Assembly (NCBI GenBank): GCA_017630455.1
Contig: JAGBVG010000048.1
Coordinates: 41,663 to 105,662, forward strand
Source of the DNA: Alistipes sp.
GTDB taxonomy: Bacteria; Bacteroidota; Bacteroidia; Bacteroidales; Rikenellaceae
Direction: 5' to 3'
DNA length: 64,000 nucleotides
Shown: in pieces, positions 7,962 through 19,144 of the stretch
Numbering within the stretch: position 1 is the stretch's first letter
Layout: the number at the start of each line of letters is the position of its first letter
Position numbers and translations under genes: made by a program
The notes under the pieces: model-generated
What the model saw: only the letters and a program-made list of their open reading frames with translations
The model's database searches: none
Told to the model about the DNA's origin: nothing

Positions 7962-8594
7962 ATGGAAAGATATCGTAACATACTTCGAAAAGAGATAGTG
8001 ACAGCCGTGCTGCTATGTATGGCTATCGTGTTTGTAGGGTGCAAGAATGAGACCGACACCACGCTGACACAGCAGCAGCAGTCGATAGAAAAGTACCTCA
8101 CGAGTTCTCACAACCCTCGCCTGATCGAGGAGACAGAGATCGCGAACTCACCACAGTCGAACCCTCCGTTCTACACCCGTTGGGATATGGATATCTATCG
8201 CTACATCGCCACATACTACGACGAGGGTCGCGAGAAGCTGCCCGAGATCACAAACGGCTCTACTTTTGATATTACATACACCGCATACATCTTCAACGGC
8301 AACGCACCACAAACTACGGATATGTTCGCCACAAACGATGCGGCGCAACTCGAGGAGCTTAAGGCAATGGGACTCACACCAACGTATGAGTGGAGCACTG
8401 AACCTAAGCGTGTGACAATGGGTAAGGGAGATCTCTTCGCGAGCCTTGAGACAGCTCTTGAGAGCTGCCGCGAGGGCGACGACATCGAGGTTTACTTAAC
8501 CTATCCCGAAGCGTATGGCAAAAACTACATCGGCAAAGTCCCAAGCAAGTCGGCACAGATGTGGAAGATAAAGATCGAAGAAGTCATAGAGTAA
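7962..8594 (+). CDS. FKBP-type peptidyl-prolyl isomerase lipoprotein
   Basis: 210 residues from the ATG at 7962 (an ATG at 7956 is also possible). A signal peptide leads to a lipobox with Cys27 (FVGCKN). The C-terminal half follows the FKBP fold: VTMGKGDLFASLETALES, REGDDIEVYLTYPEAYGKN and the closing strand MWKIKIEEV. It is predicted to be periplasmic and membrane-anchored, helping proline-limited folding. The usual aromatic active-site residues are only partly conserved, so catalytic activity is uncertain. It is the first gene of a pair with the larger FKBP-like protein ten bases downstream. Confidence 0.8.
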   Translation: MERYRNILRKEIVTAVLLCMAIVFVGCKNETDTTLTQQQQSIEKYLTSSHNPRLIEETEIANSPQSNPPFYTRWDMDIYRYIATYYDEGREKLPEITNGSTFDITYTAYIFNGNAPQTTDMFATNDAAQLEELKAMGLTPTYEWSTEPKRVTMGKGDLFASLETALESCREGDDIEVYLTYPEAYGKNYIGKVPSKSAQMWKIKIEEVIE

Positions 8595-8604
8595 AATACA
8601 GAAT

Positions 8605-10149
8605 ATGAGATACATATATAACACAATAACATTCATTATTGCTATTACGCTCCTTAGCTCGTGTTTCAAAGAGCCAAAGGTGAGCTACGAAGATGTGGAG
8701 CGCCGCTCGCTGCGCGCGTGGATAACAGAATACCACCCCGAGCTTCTCGAGAATTACCAGGAGGAGGGTGAGTATTACGTGGAGGTACTCGACCGAGGCG
8801 TTCAGGACTCTGTTGAGGTTACCGGCAAGGATGTGTGGGTGTGGTGCGACTTCACAACACGCAACCTCGATGGCGATATCGTTGAGACACGTAATGCCGA
8901 CCTCACGAAGATGGTAAACACCTTCAACAAACATACACGCTACATCCCTGCATTCCGCTTCAGTGGCAAGGATAGCCATACGCTGATGGAGGGTACATAC
9001 CTCGCGACGTTCAACAAACTCAAGATTGCCGATGAGGAGCTGATGGTGCGCTACGGCACTAAGTTGCGTCTCTACCTGCCATCTATCGTAACGGAGAGCA
9101 ACGTGGCGACAAACGACGGTGGCTACGAGGGTGAATATGCTCTCGATACAAGCAAGCCTCTGACTGTGGAGATGACAGTATATGGCCACGTGGGCAACCC
9201 TGTGGCATACGAGGGTGAGCGCGTGACAGCGTTCGCTAATGTCAATGGCGGCGTATGCCAGGAGCATAGCACAACAACTGAGGAGGACGCTGAGACCCAG
9301 AGCTATAGCCGTCGCCGTGCGACACGTGGCGACAGCGACGAAGAGGAGCAGGAGGAGGTAGATACACGACCTTTGGAGTTCTTCGATGGTCGCTGGCATC
9401 AACCTGTGGATACTATGAAGCACCTCTTGGTGAAGTACTCATACTCTCCCGAGACCACTATCGACTTTGCCGGGGCGTTGGGTGTCGACACGCTCAAATA
9501 CCCTTCGGAGAATATCTATAAGGCTGGTGGCGTGAATATCGCAGACCTCGACAGCCGTATCAACGCCGCCCTCATAGAGCGTTTCGGCAGAGGAATTGAT
9601 GGCGACGAGGAGATATTGGAGGCCGACTCCATAAATACCAAGACCACTGCAAAGGTGTGGTATATAGGTCGCTTCTTGGACGGCTTTATCTTCGATACCA
9701 ACATCGACGAGGTTAACGAGATTCTCTACGGCACGGTGGAGAATAAGGGCGAGGCATTGTCGTTCACAACCAACGATCCTGTGGAGGAAAACGAGTATAT
9801 CTTGGCGTGGGAGTATGCCATCCCTACGCTACGCCTCGGACAGTGGGCTGCCATCGTGACGGTGTCGACATACGGCTACGGCATTTCGGGCAAGGTTGGC
9901 TCACACACCTCAACAACCACAACCGATGGCACATACGACTACGCCAGCTACTATAACTATATGAACTATATGAACAACTACTACGGTGGTTACTATGGTT
10001 ATGGTAATATGTACAACCAGGGATACTACGGCTATAACCCCTACTACTATGGTTATACGCCACAGGTGACAACCACAACCGTCACCACCACCTCTACGGA
10101 GATCCCGGCGTTCTCGCCACTGCTGTTCCAGGTATTTGTGGAAAAGTAG
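8605..10149 (+). CDS. Two-domain FKBP-like lipoprotein with Tyr-rich low-complexity insertion
   Basis: 514 residues with lipobox Cys20 (LLSSCFKE). Two FKBP-like halves are visible. Residues about 50-200 include FRFSGKDSHTLMEGTYLA and LRLYLPS. Residues about 250-514 include AKVWYIGRFLDGFIFDTN, AIPTLRLGQWAAIVTVSTYGYG and the final strand EIPAFSPLLFQVFVEK. An acidic, Arg-containing linker lies near 225-250. Between the penultimate and last strands sits a Tyr/Gly/Asn-rich tract (about 443-485, roughly 19 Tyr) flanked by Thr-rich runs. The tract sits where the FKBP flap loop would be. The function is unknown; prolyl isomerisation or substrate holding in the periplasm is inference. Confidence 0.75.
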   Translation: MRYIYNTITFIIAITLLSSCFKEPKVSYEDVERRSLRAWITEYHPELLENYQEEGEYYVEVLDRGVQDSVEVTGKDVWVWCDFTTRNLDGDIVETRNADLTKMVNTFNKHTRYIPAFRFSGKDSHTLMEGTYLATFNKLKIADEELMVRYGTKLRLYLPSIVTESNVATNDGGYEGEYALDTSKPLTVEMTVYGHVGNPVAYEGERVTAFANVNGGVCQEHSTTTEEDAETQSYSRRRATRGDSDEEEQEEVDTRPLEFFDGRWHQPVDTMKHLLVKYSYSPETTIDFAGALGVDTLKYPSENIYKAGGVNIADLDSRINAALIERFGRGIDGDEEILEADSINTKTTAKVWYIGRFLDGFIFDTNIDEVNEILYGTVENKGEALSFTTNDPVEENEYILAWEYAIPTLRLGQWAAIVTVSTYGYGISGKVGSHTSTTTTDGTYDYASYYNYMNYMNNYYGGYYGYGNMYNQGYYGYNPYYYGYTPQVTTTTVTTTSTEIPAFSPLLFQVFVEK

Positions 10150-10169
10150 TAGCGTAGAAGCCGCCTAAG

Positions 10170-10294
10170 AAGAGTTATTTTCTCGTTGCACTCGTCCTCA
10201 ATATGCTCATTTACACCAAGTAAACTGCACTATTTCGGACTTCGTGCGCCTAAAACTAACCCTTGTTATACGACTTCTAAAAGTTAGAGTTGAG
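10170..10294 (+). repeat. Intergenic structured repeat, copy B
   Basis: This shares ATGCTCATTTAC (10203-10214) and then GTAAACT (10220-10226), plus similar flanks, with the sequence at 52061-52185 on the other strand. It folds around TTTAC/GTAAA with outer arms GTCCTCAATA and TATTTCGGAC. It sits just after the FKBP-like stop codon. The 368-base gap 10150-10517 otherwise holds two hairpins and no gene. Confidence 0.6.
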
Positions 10295-10302
10295 GTAAAG
10301 AG

Positions 10303-10347
10303 AAAGAGCGGATGGGACATACTTGGCGTATTTCCCATTCGCTCTTT
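10303..10347. repeat. Long imperfect hairpin
   Basis: AAAGAGCG (10303-10310) pairs with CGCTCTTT (10340-10347), continuing through ATGGGA/TCCCAT and ATAC/GTAT. No clear T run follows on the plus strand. It may back up the terminator at 10425-10480. Confidence 0.55.
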
Positions 10348-10424
10348 GGATTGAGGTGCAACAGATTGCGCCTTATCCCCAACACCGAATTTCTTGATAG
10401 AAGGTAGTAGATGCAACGCTCGGC

Positions 10425-10480
10425 AAAAAAAATGAGGAAGGGCTGTACTGATGCGTACTGCCCTTTCTCATTTATTTTTT
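10425..10480. terminator. Bidirectional terminator after the FKBP pair
   Basis: The arms AAATGAG-GAAGGGC-T-GTAC (10430-10448) and GTAC-T-GCCCTTTCTCATTT (10455-10473) pair with few mismatches. Flanking A run 10425-10432 and T run 10471-10480 serve both directions. Confidence 0.85.
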
Positions 10481-10517
10481 GTTAGCGGCAGCAGATGCTG
10501 CCTTATCTCAAGAAATT

Positions 10518-13100
<2,583 letters not shown>

Positions 13101-13124
13101 AAACTACGAATAACATTTAGCATT

Positions 13125-14015
13125 ATGATACAGGATAAGATTAAGGGCGTGGGTGTTGCGCTCATAACCCCTTTCAACAACTTCGAGGTGGACTACGAGG
13201 CTTTGGCACGTATGGTGGACCACATCATTGAGGGTGGTGTGGATTATATCGTTGCCTTGGGCTCTACGGCCGAGACCGCAACGCTATCGCTCAAGGAGCG
13301 TCAGGAGGTCCTCGACTTTATCGTAGAGCGCACCGCAGAGCGTGTGCCAATAGTGGCAGGTATGGGAAGTAACAACACTGCAGACCTCGTGGCACAGCTA
13401 CGCTCGTTCGACCTATCGAAGTGTGTGGCGATACTCAGCGTTGTGCCATACTACAACAAACCTTCGCAGGAGGGCATCTACCGCCACTATATGGCTGTTG
13501 CCGAGGCATCACCTGTGCCAGTCATCGTCTACAACGTACCTGGTCGCACGGGAGTGAATATGAGTGCTGAGACTACCCTGCGTCTGGCGCACGCGACGGA
13601 TAAGATTGTGGCTGTGAAGGAGGCATCGGGCGACATAGAGCAGATGCAGCGAATCATAGACGGCAAGCCTGAGAACTTCTTGGTTATCTCGGGCGATGAC
13701 GGCATCACAGTGGAGTTGGTAAAGCGTGGCGGTGTGGGTGTCATCTCTGTAGCTGCGAATGCCTTTCCAGAGAGCTTCTGCAGCTGCATCCACAAGGCTA
13801 TGGATGGCGATATCGAGAGTGCAGAGAGGCAGATGGCGGAGCAGTTCACAGAGCCATTAAACCTCATCTTCCGCGAGGGAAACCCAACAAGTATCAAGGT
13901 GATGACCGAGACGATGGGTCTCACACGTCGCGAGGTACGTCTGCCACTGGTGGAGGGAACAGAGCAGCTCGCCACCGACATAAAGGCTGCCGTTGCGAAA
14001 TACGATTTGAAGTAG
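13125..14015 (+). CDS. dapA: 4-hydroxy-tetrahydrodipicolinate synthase DapA
   Basis: 296 residues, a TIM-barrel of the expected length. It condenses pyruvate with aspartate semialdehyde at the entry to lysine and diaminopimelate synthesis. The Schiff-base lysine is Lys165 (AVKEASGD) and the catalytic tyrosine is Tyr136 in VYNVPGRTG. The substrate loop reads LGSTAETATLS, where many homologues have GTTGE; Ser replaces the first Thr conservatively. It sits in a ligA-dapA-DUF4919 run with short spacers. Confidence 0.96.
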   Translation: MIQDKIKGVGVALITPFNNFEVDYEALARMVDHIIEGGVDYIVALGSTAETATLSLKERQEVLDFIVERTAERVPIVAGMGSNNTADLVAQLRSFDLSKCVAILSVVPYYNKPSQEGIYRHYMAVAEASPVPVIVYNVPGRTGVNMSAETTLRLAHATDKIVAVKEASGDIEQMQRIIDGKPENFLVISGDDGITVELVKRGGVGVISVAANAFPESFCSCIHKAMDGDIESAERQMAEQFTEPLNLIFREGNPTSIKVMTETMGLTRREVRLPLVEGTEQLATDIKAAVAKYDLK

Positions 14016-14045
14016 AGAGTGCGTTTATAGGGCAAAACCTACATT

Positions 14046-14804
14046 ATGAAGCAGATAAAGAGATTGATTTTAACCCTTGTGGTAGCGGTGATGAGTACAA
14101 CCTCGATCTCGGCACAAGAGGTCGAGAAGATGGTGCCAAACGAGGATGACATCCTCGCCAAGACTCTCAGCACCGCATCGCCCTACTACTATACAAACCT
14201 GATGCTGAAGTATCGCCTTGGCAACGAAGCTCTTACAGCTACGGAGTATTACTACCTATATTACGGCTTTCTCTACCAGGAGGATTATCGACCCTTTACG
14301 GAGAATAGAGCCCTCGACGAGATGTTGGGCATTATGGCGGGTATAAACCCCGAGCAGCCCACCGTGGGACAGCTCGAAGCACTCATAGAGCGCGGCCTCG
14401 AGGCTATGGAGCTCGATCCATTTAATCCCAAGATGCTCAATATGTTGGCATACGCCTACGGAGCGTTGGACGACCCCTACCGCGAGAAGCTATATTTCAA
14501 CCACCTCAATGGCATCCTCGGGGCTATCGAGATGTCGGGAACGGGGCTCAAGGAGGATGATGCGTGGCACATACTGATGTTCTCGCACGCCTACGATATG
14601 GTGGCATCGAAGGGCTATACCTACAACGAGGCGCGTATCATAAGCCGCACCACAGAGTTTGTGCCACTTATGCGCAAGCAGAATGGCATCAAGGGCTTCT
14701 ACTTCGACTATAGCCGCGTCTACCGCAACAAACCCGACGACGTAACGATAAAGCGCGACCGCACCTGGCAGATCAATGGTCTGCAACCGCAGGAGTATAA
14801 GTAG
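14046..14804 (+). CDS. DUF4919 exported protein
   Basis: 252 residues with a Sec signal peptide ending at about residue 23 (ISAQ). The mature part is helical, with blocks YYYTNLMLKYRLGNEALT and YYYLYYGFLYQEDY that characterise DUF4919, and TPR-like spacing in the middle (LELDPFNPKMLNMLAYAYG-type helices). The family is Bacteroidetes-specific with unknown function, and the location is probably periplasmic. It starts 30 bases after dapA with no promoter in between, so it likely shares that transcript. Confidence 0.8.
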   Translation: MKQIKRLILTLVVAVMSTTSISAQEVEKMVPNEDDILAKTLSTASPYYYTNLMLKYRLGNEALTATEYYYLYYGFLYQEDYRPFTENRALDEMLGIMAGINPEQPTVGQLEALIERGLEAMELDPFNPKMLNMLAYAYGALDDPYREKLYFNHLNGILGAIEMSGTGLKEDDAWHILMFSHAYDMVASKGYTYNEARIISRTTEFVPLMRKQNGIKGFYFDYSRVYRNKPDDVTIKRDRTWQINGLQPQEYK

Positions 14805-14814
14805 CGAGGAGACC

Positions 14815-14845
14815 TTGGCAAATTGCAAGATTTTGCCTATCTTTG
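14815..14845 (+). promoter_or_regulatory. Promoter for the clostripain-family lipoprotein
   Basis: TTG (14815-14817), 20 bases, TATCTTTG (14838-14845). Perfect consensus; it fixes the start codon downstream at 14871. Confidence 0.88.
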
Positions 14846-14870
14846 CCGAATGTTTCACAAAAATCACACG

Positions 14871-16394
14871 ATGAAGAACTTACGTAGATTATTCACCGCC
14901 ATAGTATGGATCGCGGCATCCATAGCTCTCACAGGCTGTACGGTAAAGAGCATTACGCTATATGCCATAAACGTTGACGCGGAGTTTGCCTGTCTGAATA
15001 TGGCATACAACGAGTTGGTGATAACATACGCCGTAAACGAGGAGGCGATAACCGAAGGTACCAAGTTCTCGGCTCAGGCCAGCGAGGAGTGGGTAACAAT
15101 AGTCGACACATCGGAGGTGGGTAAGATTGTGCTTAGCGTGGAGGAGAACAACGGCGATAACCGCACCGCGCAGATCACCATTTCGGCTCCGGGGTGTATA
15201 ACGACACACACCACACTACTTCAGTATGGCACACCGCCCGAGAAGGCAAACCACACGTTGATGTACTACTTCTTTGGCACGAGCCTCGGTGGATTCTTCA
15301 AGACCAACCTCTCGGATGCTGCAACAGCCATCGAGACAGGTATCTTGGGTAATAGCAACCGTGTGGTATTCTTCCGTCAGGAGGGCCAGTACAGCGGCTA
15401 CATCGGAGAGTTGAAGTATGACGTAACAAAGAGAGAGTGTAATGAGTTCCGTATCAAGGATATAACCCTAACGGTCAACACCATAACACCTAATAGCATA
15501 GGGGAGATTATGGCCGAGATGGCCGAGGTAGCTCCTGCAGAGCGCTACGGCATTGTCTTCGCGGGACACGGCCAGGGATGGATACTTCGCGAGATTCTCG
15601 CAAGCGATAGCGACATTTCGGCTGCGGGATCAGCTGCGGCATTCAACCTTGGATACACCCCCTTCGTACCTGCTCCAGGCGCAGAGGTGACACGTGCCTT
15701 TGGCGAGAAGAATGTGCAGGTGAACATCCCTGAGTTGGCAGAGGGTATTGAACATTCGGGCGTAGAGCTCGACTATATACTCTTCGACGCCTGCTTTATG
15801 TCGAACATCGAGGCGATATACGACCTACGCAACTCGGCAAACTACATCATAGCCTCGCCTTGCGAGATTATGGGTAAGGGATTCCCATACAACCGCACAC
15901 TCCCCCACCTCTTTAAGGATGAGGGTAGGACAACGGATTATGTAGGTGCCGCCGAGAGCTATCATATCTACTATCGCGACGAGTATATCGGAAACTCGCG
16001 TTGCGGCTCTATTGCCGTCTATGACTGCTCAGAGATTGAGAGTCTCGCCGAGGCAACAAAGGATGTGATGAAGAGCGCAAAGAGTGAATATAATGCCAAG
16101 GAGCTGCAGACGTATGAAGGTGAGAACCCTCACCATTTCTACGACTTCGGAGAGTGGGTAAGGGTTGTGGCAACGGACAATGCCGCACTGCAGAGTTTCA
16201 ATGAGGCTATGGCAGAGTGTGTTATCGCGAAGTACTCACTCGCGTCGTTCTACTCGGCATACGGCACGTATGGCACATATCCTATCGACCTCGATGTATA
16301 CTCTGGCGTCACCACATCTGCACCATCAAAGGCATATCCTAATGGCTGGAGAGCGACAAATTGGTATAAAGAGGTAATGGAGTTGGAAAATTAA
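14871..16394 (+). CDS. Clostripain-family (C11) cysteine peptidase lipoprotein with BACON-like domain
   Basis: 507 residues. A signal peptide ends in lipobox Cys23 (ALTGC). Residues about 40-118 form a BACON-like beta domain (IVLSVEENNGDNRTAQITIS), often used in Bacteroidetes for mucin or carbohydrate contact. The C11 peptidase domain then carries His233 (VFAGHGQGW) and Cys308 (ILFDACFMSN) in the expected order. Such enzymes cleave after Arg or Lys and are surface- or periplasm-exposed; the substrate here is not known. Alternative upstream starts fall inside the promoter and are rejected. Confidence 0.88.
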   Translation: MKNLRRLFTAIVWIAASIALTGCTVKSITLYAINVDAEFACLNMAYNELVITYAVNEEAITEGTKFSAQASEEWVTIVDTSEVGKIVLSVEENNGDNRTAQITISAPGCITTHTTLLQYGTPPEKANHTLMYYFFGTSLGGFFKTNLSDAATAIETGILGNSNRVVFFRQEGQYSGYIGELKYDVTKRECNEFRIKDITLTVNTITPNSIGEIMAEMAEVAPAERYGIVFAGHGQGWILREILASDSDISAAGSAAAFNLGYTPFVPAPGAEVTRAFGEKNVQVNIPELAEGIEHSGVELDYILFDACFMSNIEAIYDLRNSANYIIASPCEIMGKGFPYNRTLPHLFKDEGRTTDYVGAAESYHIYYRDEYIGNSRCGSIAVYDCSEIESLAEATKDVMKSAKSEYNAKELQTYEGENPHHFYDFGEWVRVVATDNAALQSFNEAMAECVIAKYSLASFYSAYGTYGTYPIDLDVYSGVTTSAPSKAYPNGWRATNWYKEVMELEN

Positions 16395-16413
16395 GATATA
16401 TTCTATATCTTTG
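16383..16413 (+). promoter_or_regulatory. Promoter for ffh
   Basis: TTG (16383-16385), 20 bases, TATCTTTG (16406-16413). Perfect consensus; its -33 box lies within the 3' end of the upstream peptidase gene. Confidence 0.85.
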
Positions 16414-16450
16414 CACACCTTAACAAAGAAATAATTAAAGATGATATACT

Positions 16451-17791
16451 ATGTTTGAAAATCTAACCGAGAAACTTGAACGCTCGTTTAAAATCCTCAA
16501 GGGCGAGGGTCGCATTACGGAGATTAACGTTGCCGAGACTCTCAAGGAGATACGTCGCGCACTTATCGATGCCGATGTTAGTTACAAGGTTGCAAAATCA
16601 TTCACCGACGAGGTAAAGCGTAAGGCTCTCGGTCAGGATGTGCTCACAGCTGTGAAGCCTGGTCAGATGATGACCAAGATCGTGCGCGATGAGTTGGCAC
16701 AGCTTATGGGTGGCACAGCTACGGATGTAAACCTCGAGGGTAACCCTGCCGTGGTGCTTATCGCAGGTCTCCAGGGTTCGGGTAAGACAACCTTCTCGGG
16801 TAAGTTTGCGTCGTTGCTCAAGACCAAGAAAAACCGCAAGGTGCTGCTCGTGGCTTGTGACGTTTACCGCCCTGCAGCTATCGACCAGCTCAAGATTTTG
16901 GGCGATACCGTGGGTGTGGAGGTATACACCGAGCCAGACAACAACAACCCAGTGGAGATTGCCAAGAACTCTATCGACTACGCTCGTCAGAAGGGCTACA
17001 ACACCGTGATTGTCGATACCGCGGGTCGCTTGGCTGTTGACGAGGCTATGATGGTGGAGATCACAAACATCAAGGCTGCCATCAACCCATCGGAGACACT
17101 CTTCGTGGTGGACTCTATGACAGGTCAGGATGCTGTGAACACCGCTAAGGAGTTTAACGACCGTCTCGACTTCGACGGCGTGGTACTCACAAAGCTCGAT
17201 GGTGACACTCGTGGTGGTGCTGCGATCTCTATCCGCTCGGTAGTCGACAAGCCTTTGAAGTTTATCTCTTCGGGCGAGAAGATGGATGCACTGCAGGTCT
17301 TCCACCCAGAGCGTATGGCAGACCGTATCCTCGGTATGGGTGATGTGGTGTCGCTTGTGGAGCGTGCACAGGAGCAGTTCGACGAGGAGCAGGCACGTAA
17401 GCTTAAGAAGAAGCTCATCAAGGATCAGTTCGACTTCAACGATTTCCGCGAGCAGATTGCACAGATCAAGAAGATGGGTAACCTCAAGGACCTCGCATCG
17501 ATGATTCCAGGTGTTGGCAAGGCTTTGAAGGATGTGGATATTCCAGATGACGCATTCAAGCAGACCGAGGCCATCATCGACTCTATGACTCCTGAGGAGC
17601 GCGAGAAGCCTGAGATCATCAACTCACGCCGCAGAGAGCGCATAGCACGCGGCTCGGGAACAACGGTTGCGGATGTAAATCGTCTCTTGAAGCAGTTTGA
17701 GCAGACTCGCAAGATGATGAAGACCGTAGCCGGAGGAGGACTCCAGCAACAGATGAGACAGATGAGACGTGGCGGACATCGCCGCAGATAA
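16451..17791 (+). CDS. ffh: Signal recognition particle GTPase Ffh (SRP54)
   Basis: 446 residues. The N domain is followed by the G domain with GLQGSGKTTFSGK, DTAGRL and TKLDGD. The Met-rich M domain at the C-terminus (RKMMKTVAGGGLQQQMRQMR) binds the SRP RNA. Ffh captures signal sequences at the ribosome and docks with FtsY. The RNA partner ffs is about 20 kb away at 37141-37237. It is monocistronic, with a clear promoter and terminator. Confidence 0.98.
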   Translation: MFENLTEKLERSFKILKGEGRITEINVAETLKEIRRALIDADVSYKVAKSFTDEVKRKALGQDVLTAVKPGQMMTKIVRDELAQLMGGTATDVNLEGNPAVVLIAGLQGSGKTTFSGKFASLLKTKKNRKVLLVACDVYRPAAIDQLKILGDTVGVEVYTEPDNNNPVEIAKNSIDYARQKGYNTVIVDTAGRLAVDEAMMVEITNIKAAINPSETLFVVDSMTGQDAVNTAKEFNDRLDFDGVVLTKLDGDTRGGAAISIRSVVDKPLKFISSGEKMDALQVFHPERMADRILGMGDVVSLVERAQEQFDEEQARKLKKKLIKDQFDFNDFREQIAQIKKMGNLKDLASMIPGVGKALKDVDIPDDAFKQTEAIIDSMTPEEREKPEIINSRRRERIARGSGTTVADVNRLLKQFEQTRKMMKTVAGGGLQQQMRQMRRGGHRRR

Positions 17792-17797
17792 TAAGAT

Positions 17798-17833
17798 GGG
17801 CGTGTCCAATAAATTTTCGGACACGTCCTTTTT
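17798..17833 (+). terminator. Terminator of ffh
   Basis: GGGCGTGTCC (17798-17807) pairs with GGACACGTCC (17819-17828, one G-T pair), followed by a T run. It lies seven bases after the stop. Confidence 0.88.
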
Positions 17834-17857
17834 GTTTGATGGTTTCTTATTCCTATT

Positions 17858-18403
17858 ATGACCGACTTAGAGATCCGAGATGCACTCATACGCGGTGACG
17901 AGGAGGTGACACGCAACTTTTTCTACAGAACCTGTCGTCCTCTCCTTATCAGCGTGATACGCCGTGTGTTCAACTATACGGTCGACTACGACGAGTGCAT
18001 CAATGAGCTATACCTGCACTTAATGGAGGATGATGGGCGGCGACTACGTCAGTTTGCCGGGCGAAGCACCATATACCAGTGGATAAAGATTGTGGCGACA
18101 CGATTTTTCATAAATCGGCGCGGCGCAGTGATAGATATCAACTCTTCGAACCCTCTTATGGAGAGAGTGGGTATGACTCGAGGAGCATCGCCAGAGGCGC
18201 AGAACGACGCACGAATGGATGTGGAGAGCCTCTTTGGAAGTATGAAAAACGAACGCTATGCCACGGTACTGAGGCGTCTGATAATGGACGACGCAGCACC
18301 AGAGGATGTGGCACAAGAGATGGGTATAAAGGTGGACAACCTCTACAACATCAAGAAACGAGCTATAGCTGCGCTTATGCGCATAGCAATTGGGAAAGAG
18401 TAA
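17858..18403 (+). CDS. ECF-type RNA polymerase sigma factor
   Basis: 181 residues. Region 2 covers about 20-95 (YRTCRPLLISVIRRVFNY, DECINELYLHLM, STIYQWIKIVATRFF). Region 4 covers about 130-178, with a helix-turn-helix in APEDVAQEMGIKVDNLYNIK. No extra C-terminal domain is present. The next gene starts 22 bases on and the third 23 bases after that, so the sigma factor heads a compact cluster. It may direct expression of that cluster or of unlinked genes. No membrane anti-sigma gene (FecR type) and no SusC-like receptor is adjacent, so it is not a standard SusCD-linked ECF unit. Confidence 0.85.
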   Translation: MTDLEIRDALIRGDEEVTRNFFYRTCRPLLISVIRRVFNYTVDYDECINELYLHLMEDDGRRLRQFAGRSTIYQWIKIVATRFFINRRGAVIDINSSNPLMERVGMTRGASPEAQNDARMDVESLFGSMKNERYATVLRRLIMDDAAPEDVAQEMGIKVDNLYNIKKRAIAALMRIAIGKE

Positions 18404-18425
18404 TGCCTATTATAATATATAAGGT

Positions 18426-19121
18426 ATGAGAGATGATATTATCATAAACGGCATAACCGATGATATGGTAGCTGCGCTTATGGATGGCACAGCGACGGCC
18501 GAGGAGATCAGGATGATACTTGCCGCACTACCCCACTGCAAAGAGTTGCAGGAGATCATAACTGTGGCAATAGGCGTCGACCGCGACCTTGCCCTCGGCT
18601 TTGATGTTGAGGATATGCTGCTAAAGAGGGCATACGCAGCATCGAGCAAGCGCGGAAACCTCTGCTGCTGGGAGTGTGAGAAGCATATTCTCGACAAGCA
18701 CCATATCGCCTACGACGAGGCGGAGATGCTGAGCGTGGCGGAGAAGAATATGTGGATATGCGACAAGGGTACGGCGCTAAATAATATAGGCCGCTCAGCG
18801 GAGAGTTTAGGTATGAGCATCGAGCAGCGATTTATGGGCAGCTTAGAGGATCTCTGCCAAGCCTTGGAGAGTAAGAGGGATGTCATCGTGGCGGTGGATG
18901 GTGGCGAGTTGCTGGGTGACAGATGGATGGAGATGATGGAGGATATCTTCGATGGTGAGAAGCCTGACCATACGGTGGTGGTGCTTGGCTACGACAAGGA
19001 GCTTAACACCGTGACGGTCTACGACCCCAACAGCGACAACGACACCGACAGCTACCCTATCGAGCAGTTTATGGATGCGTGGAACGACTCCAACAACTAC
19101 TTCGTAACAGTGTGTAAATAA
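18426..19121 (+). CDS. C39-like papain-fold protein, putative cysteine protease
   Basis: 231 residues without a signal peptide. Residues 1-65 are a helical, acidic N-terminal segment (ITDDMVAALMDGTATAEEI) that resembles short anti-sigma-like tails. Residues about 75-230 have the layout of a C39-like papain fold: Cys80/81/84 in GNLCCWECEKHIL, His182 in DHTVVVLGYD and Asp200 in VTVYDPNSDN. It is cytoplasmic by prediction. The conserved Cys-His-Asp order suggests a peptidase, but the usual QxxCG motif is absent, so it could be inactive. Its place right after an ECF sigma factor suggests control or processing of that factor, which is inference. Confidence 0.65.
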   Translation: MRDDIIINGITDDMVAALMDGTATAEEIRMILAALPHCKELQEIITVAIGVDRDLALGFDVEDMLLKRAYAASSKRGNLCCWECEKHILDKHHIAYDEAEMLSVAEKNMWICDKGTALNNIGRSAESLGMSIEQRFMGSLEDLCQALESKRDVIVAVDGGELLGDRWMEMMEDIFDGEKPDHTVVVLGYDKELNTVTVYDPNSDNDTDSYPIEQFMDAWNDSNNYFVTVCK

Positions 19122-19144
19122 TCAGCTTAGAAACCCAATTTATT

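Noticed and set aside
8584-9423. Minus-strand open frame of 279 codons
   Set aside because: It lies opposite the FKBP-like lipoprotein gene, which has a lipobox and FKBP strands; the antisense product is Cys/His/Leu-rich noise.
9931-10059. Tandem DNA repeat or CRISPR-like array
   Set aside because: The TAC/TAT-rich stretch is in frame and codes for a Tyr-rich tract; there are no regular spacers.
10207-10416. Minus-strand open frame of 69 codons in the gap after the FKBP-like gene
   Set aside because: It spans the structured repeat and a hairpin, has no promoter and no recognisable sequence.
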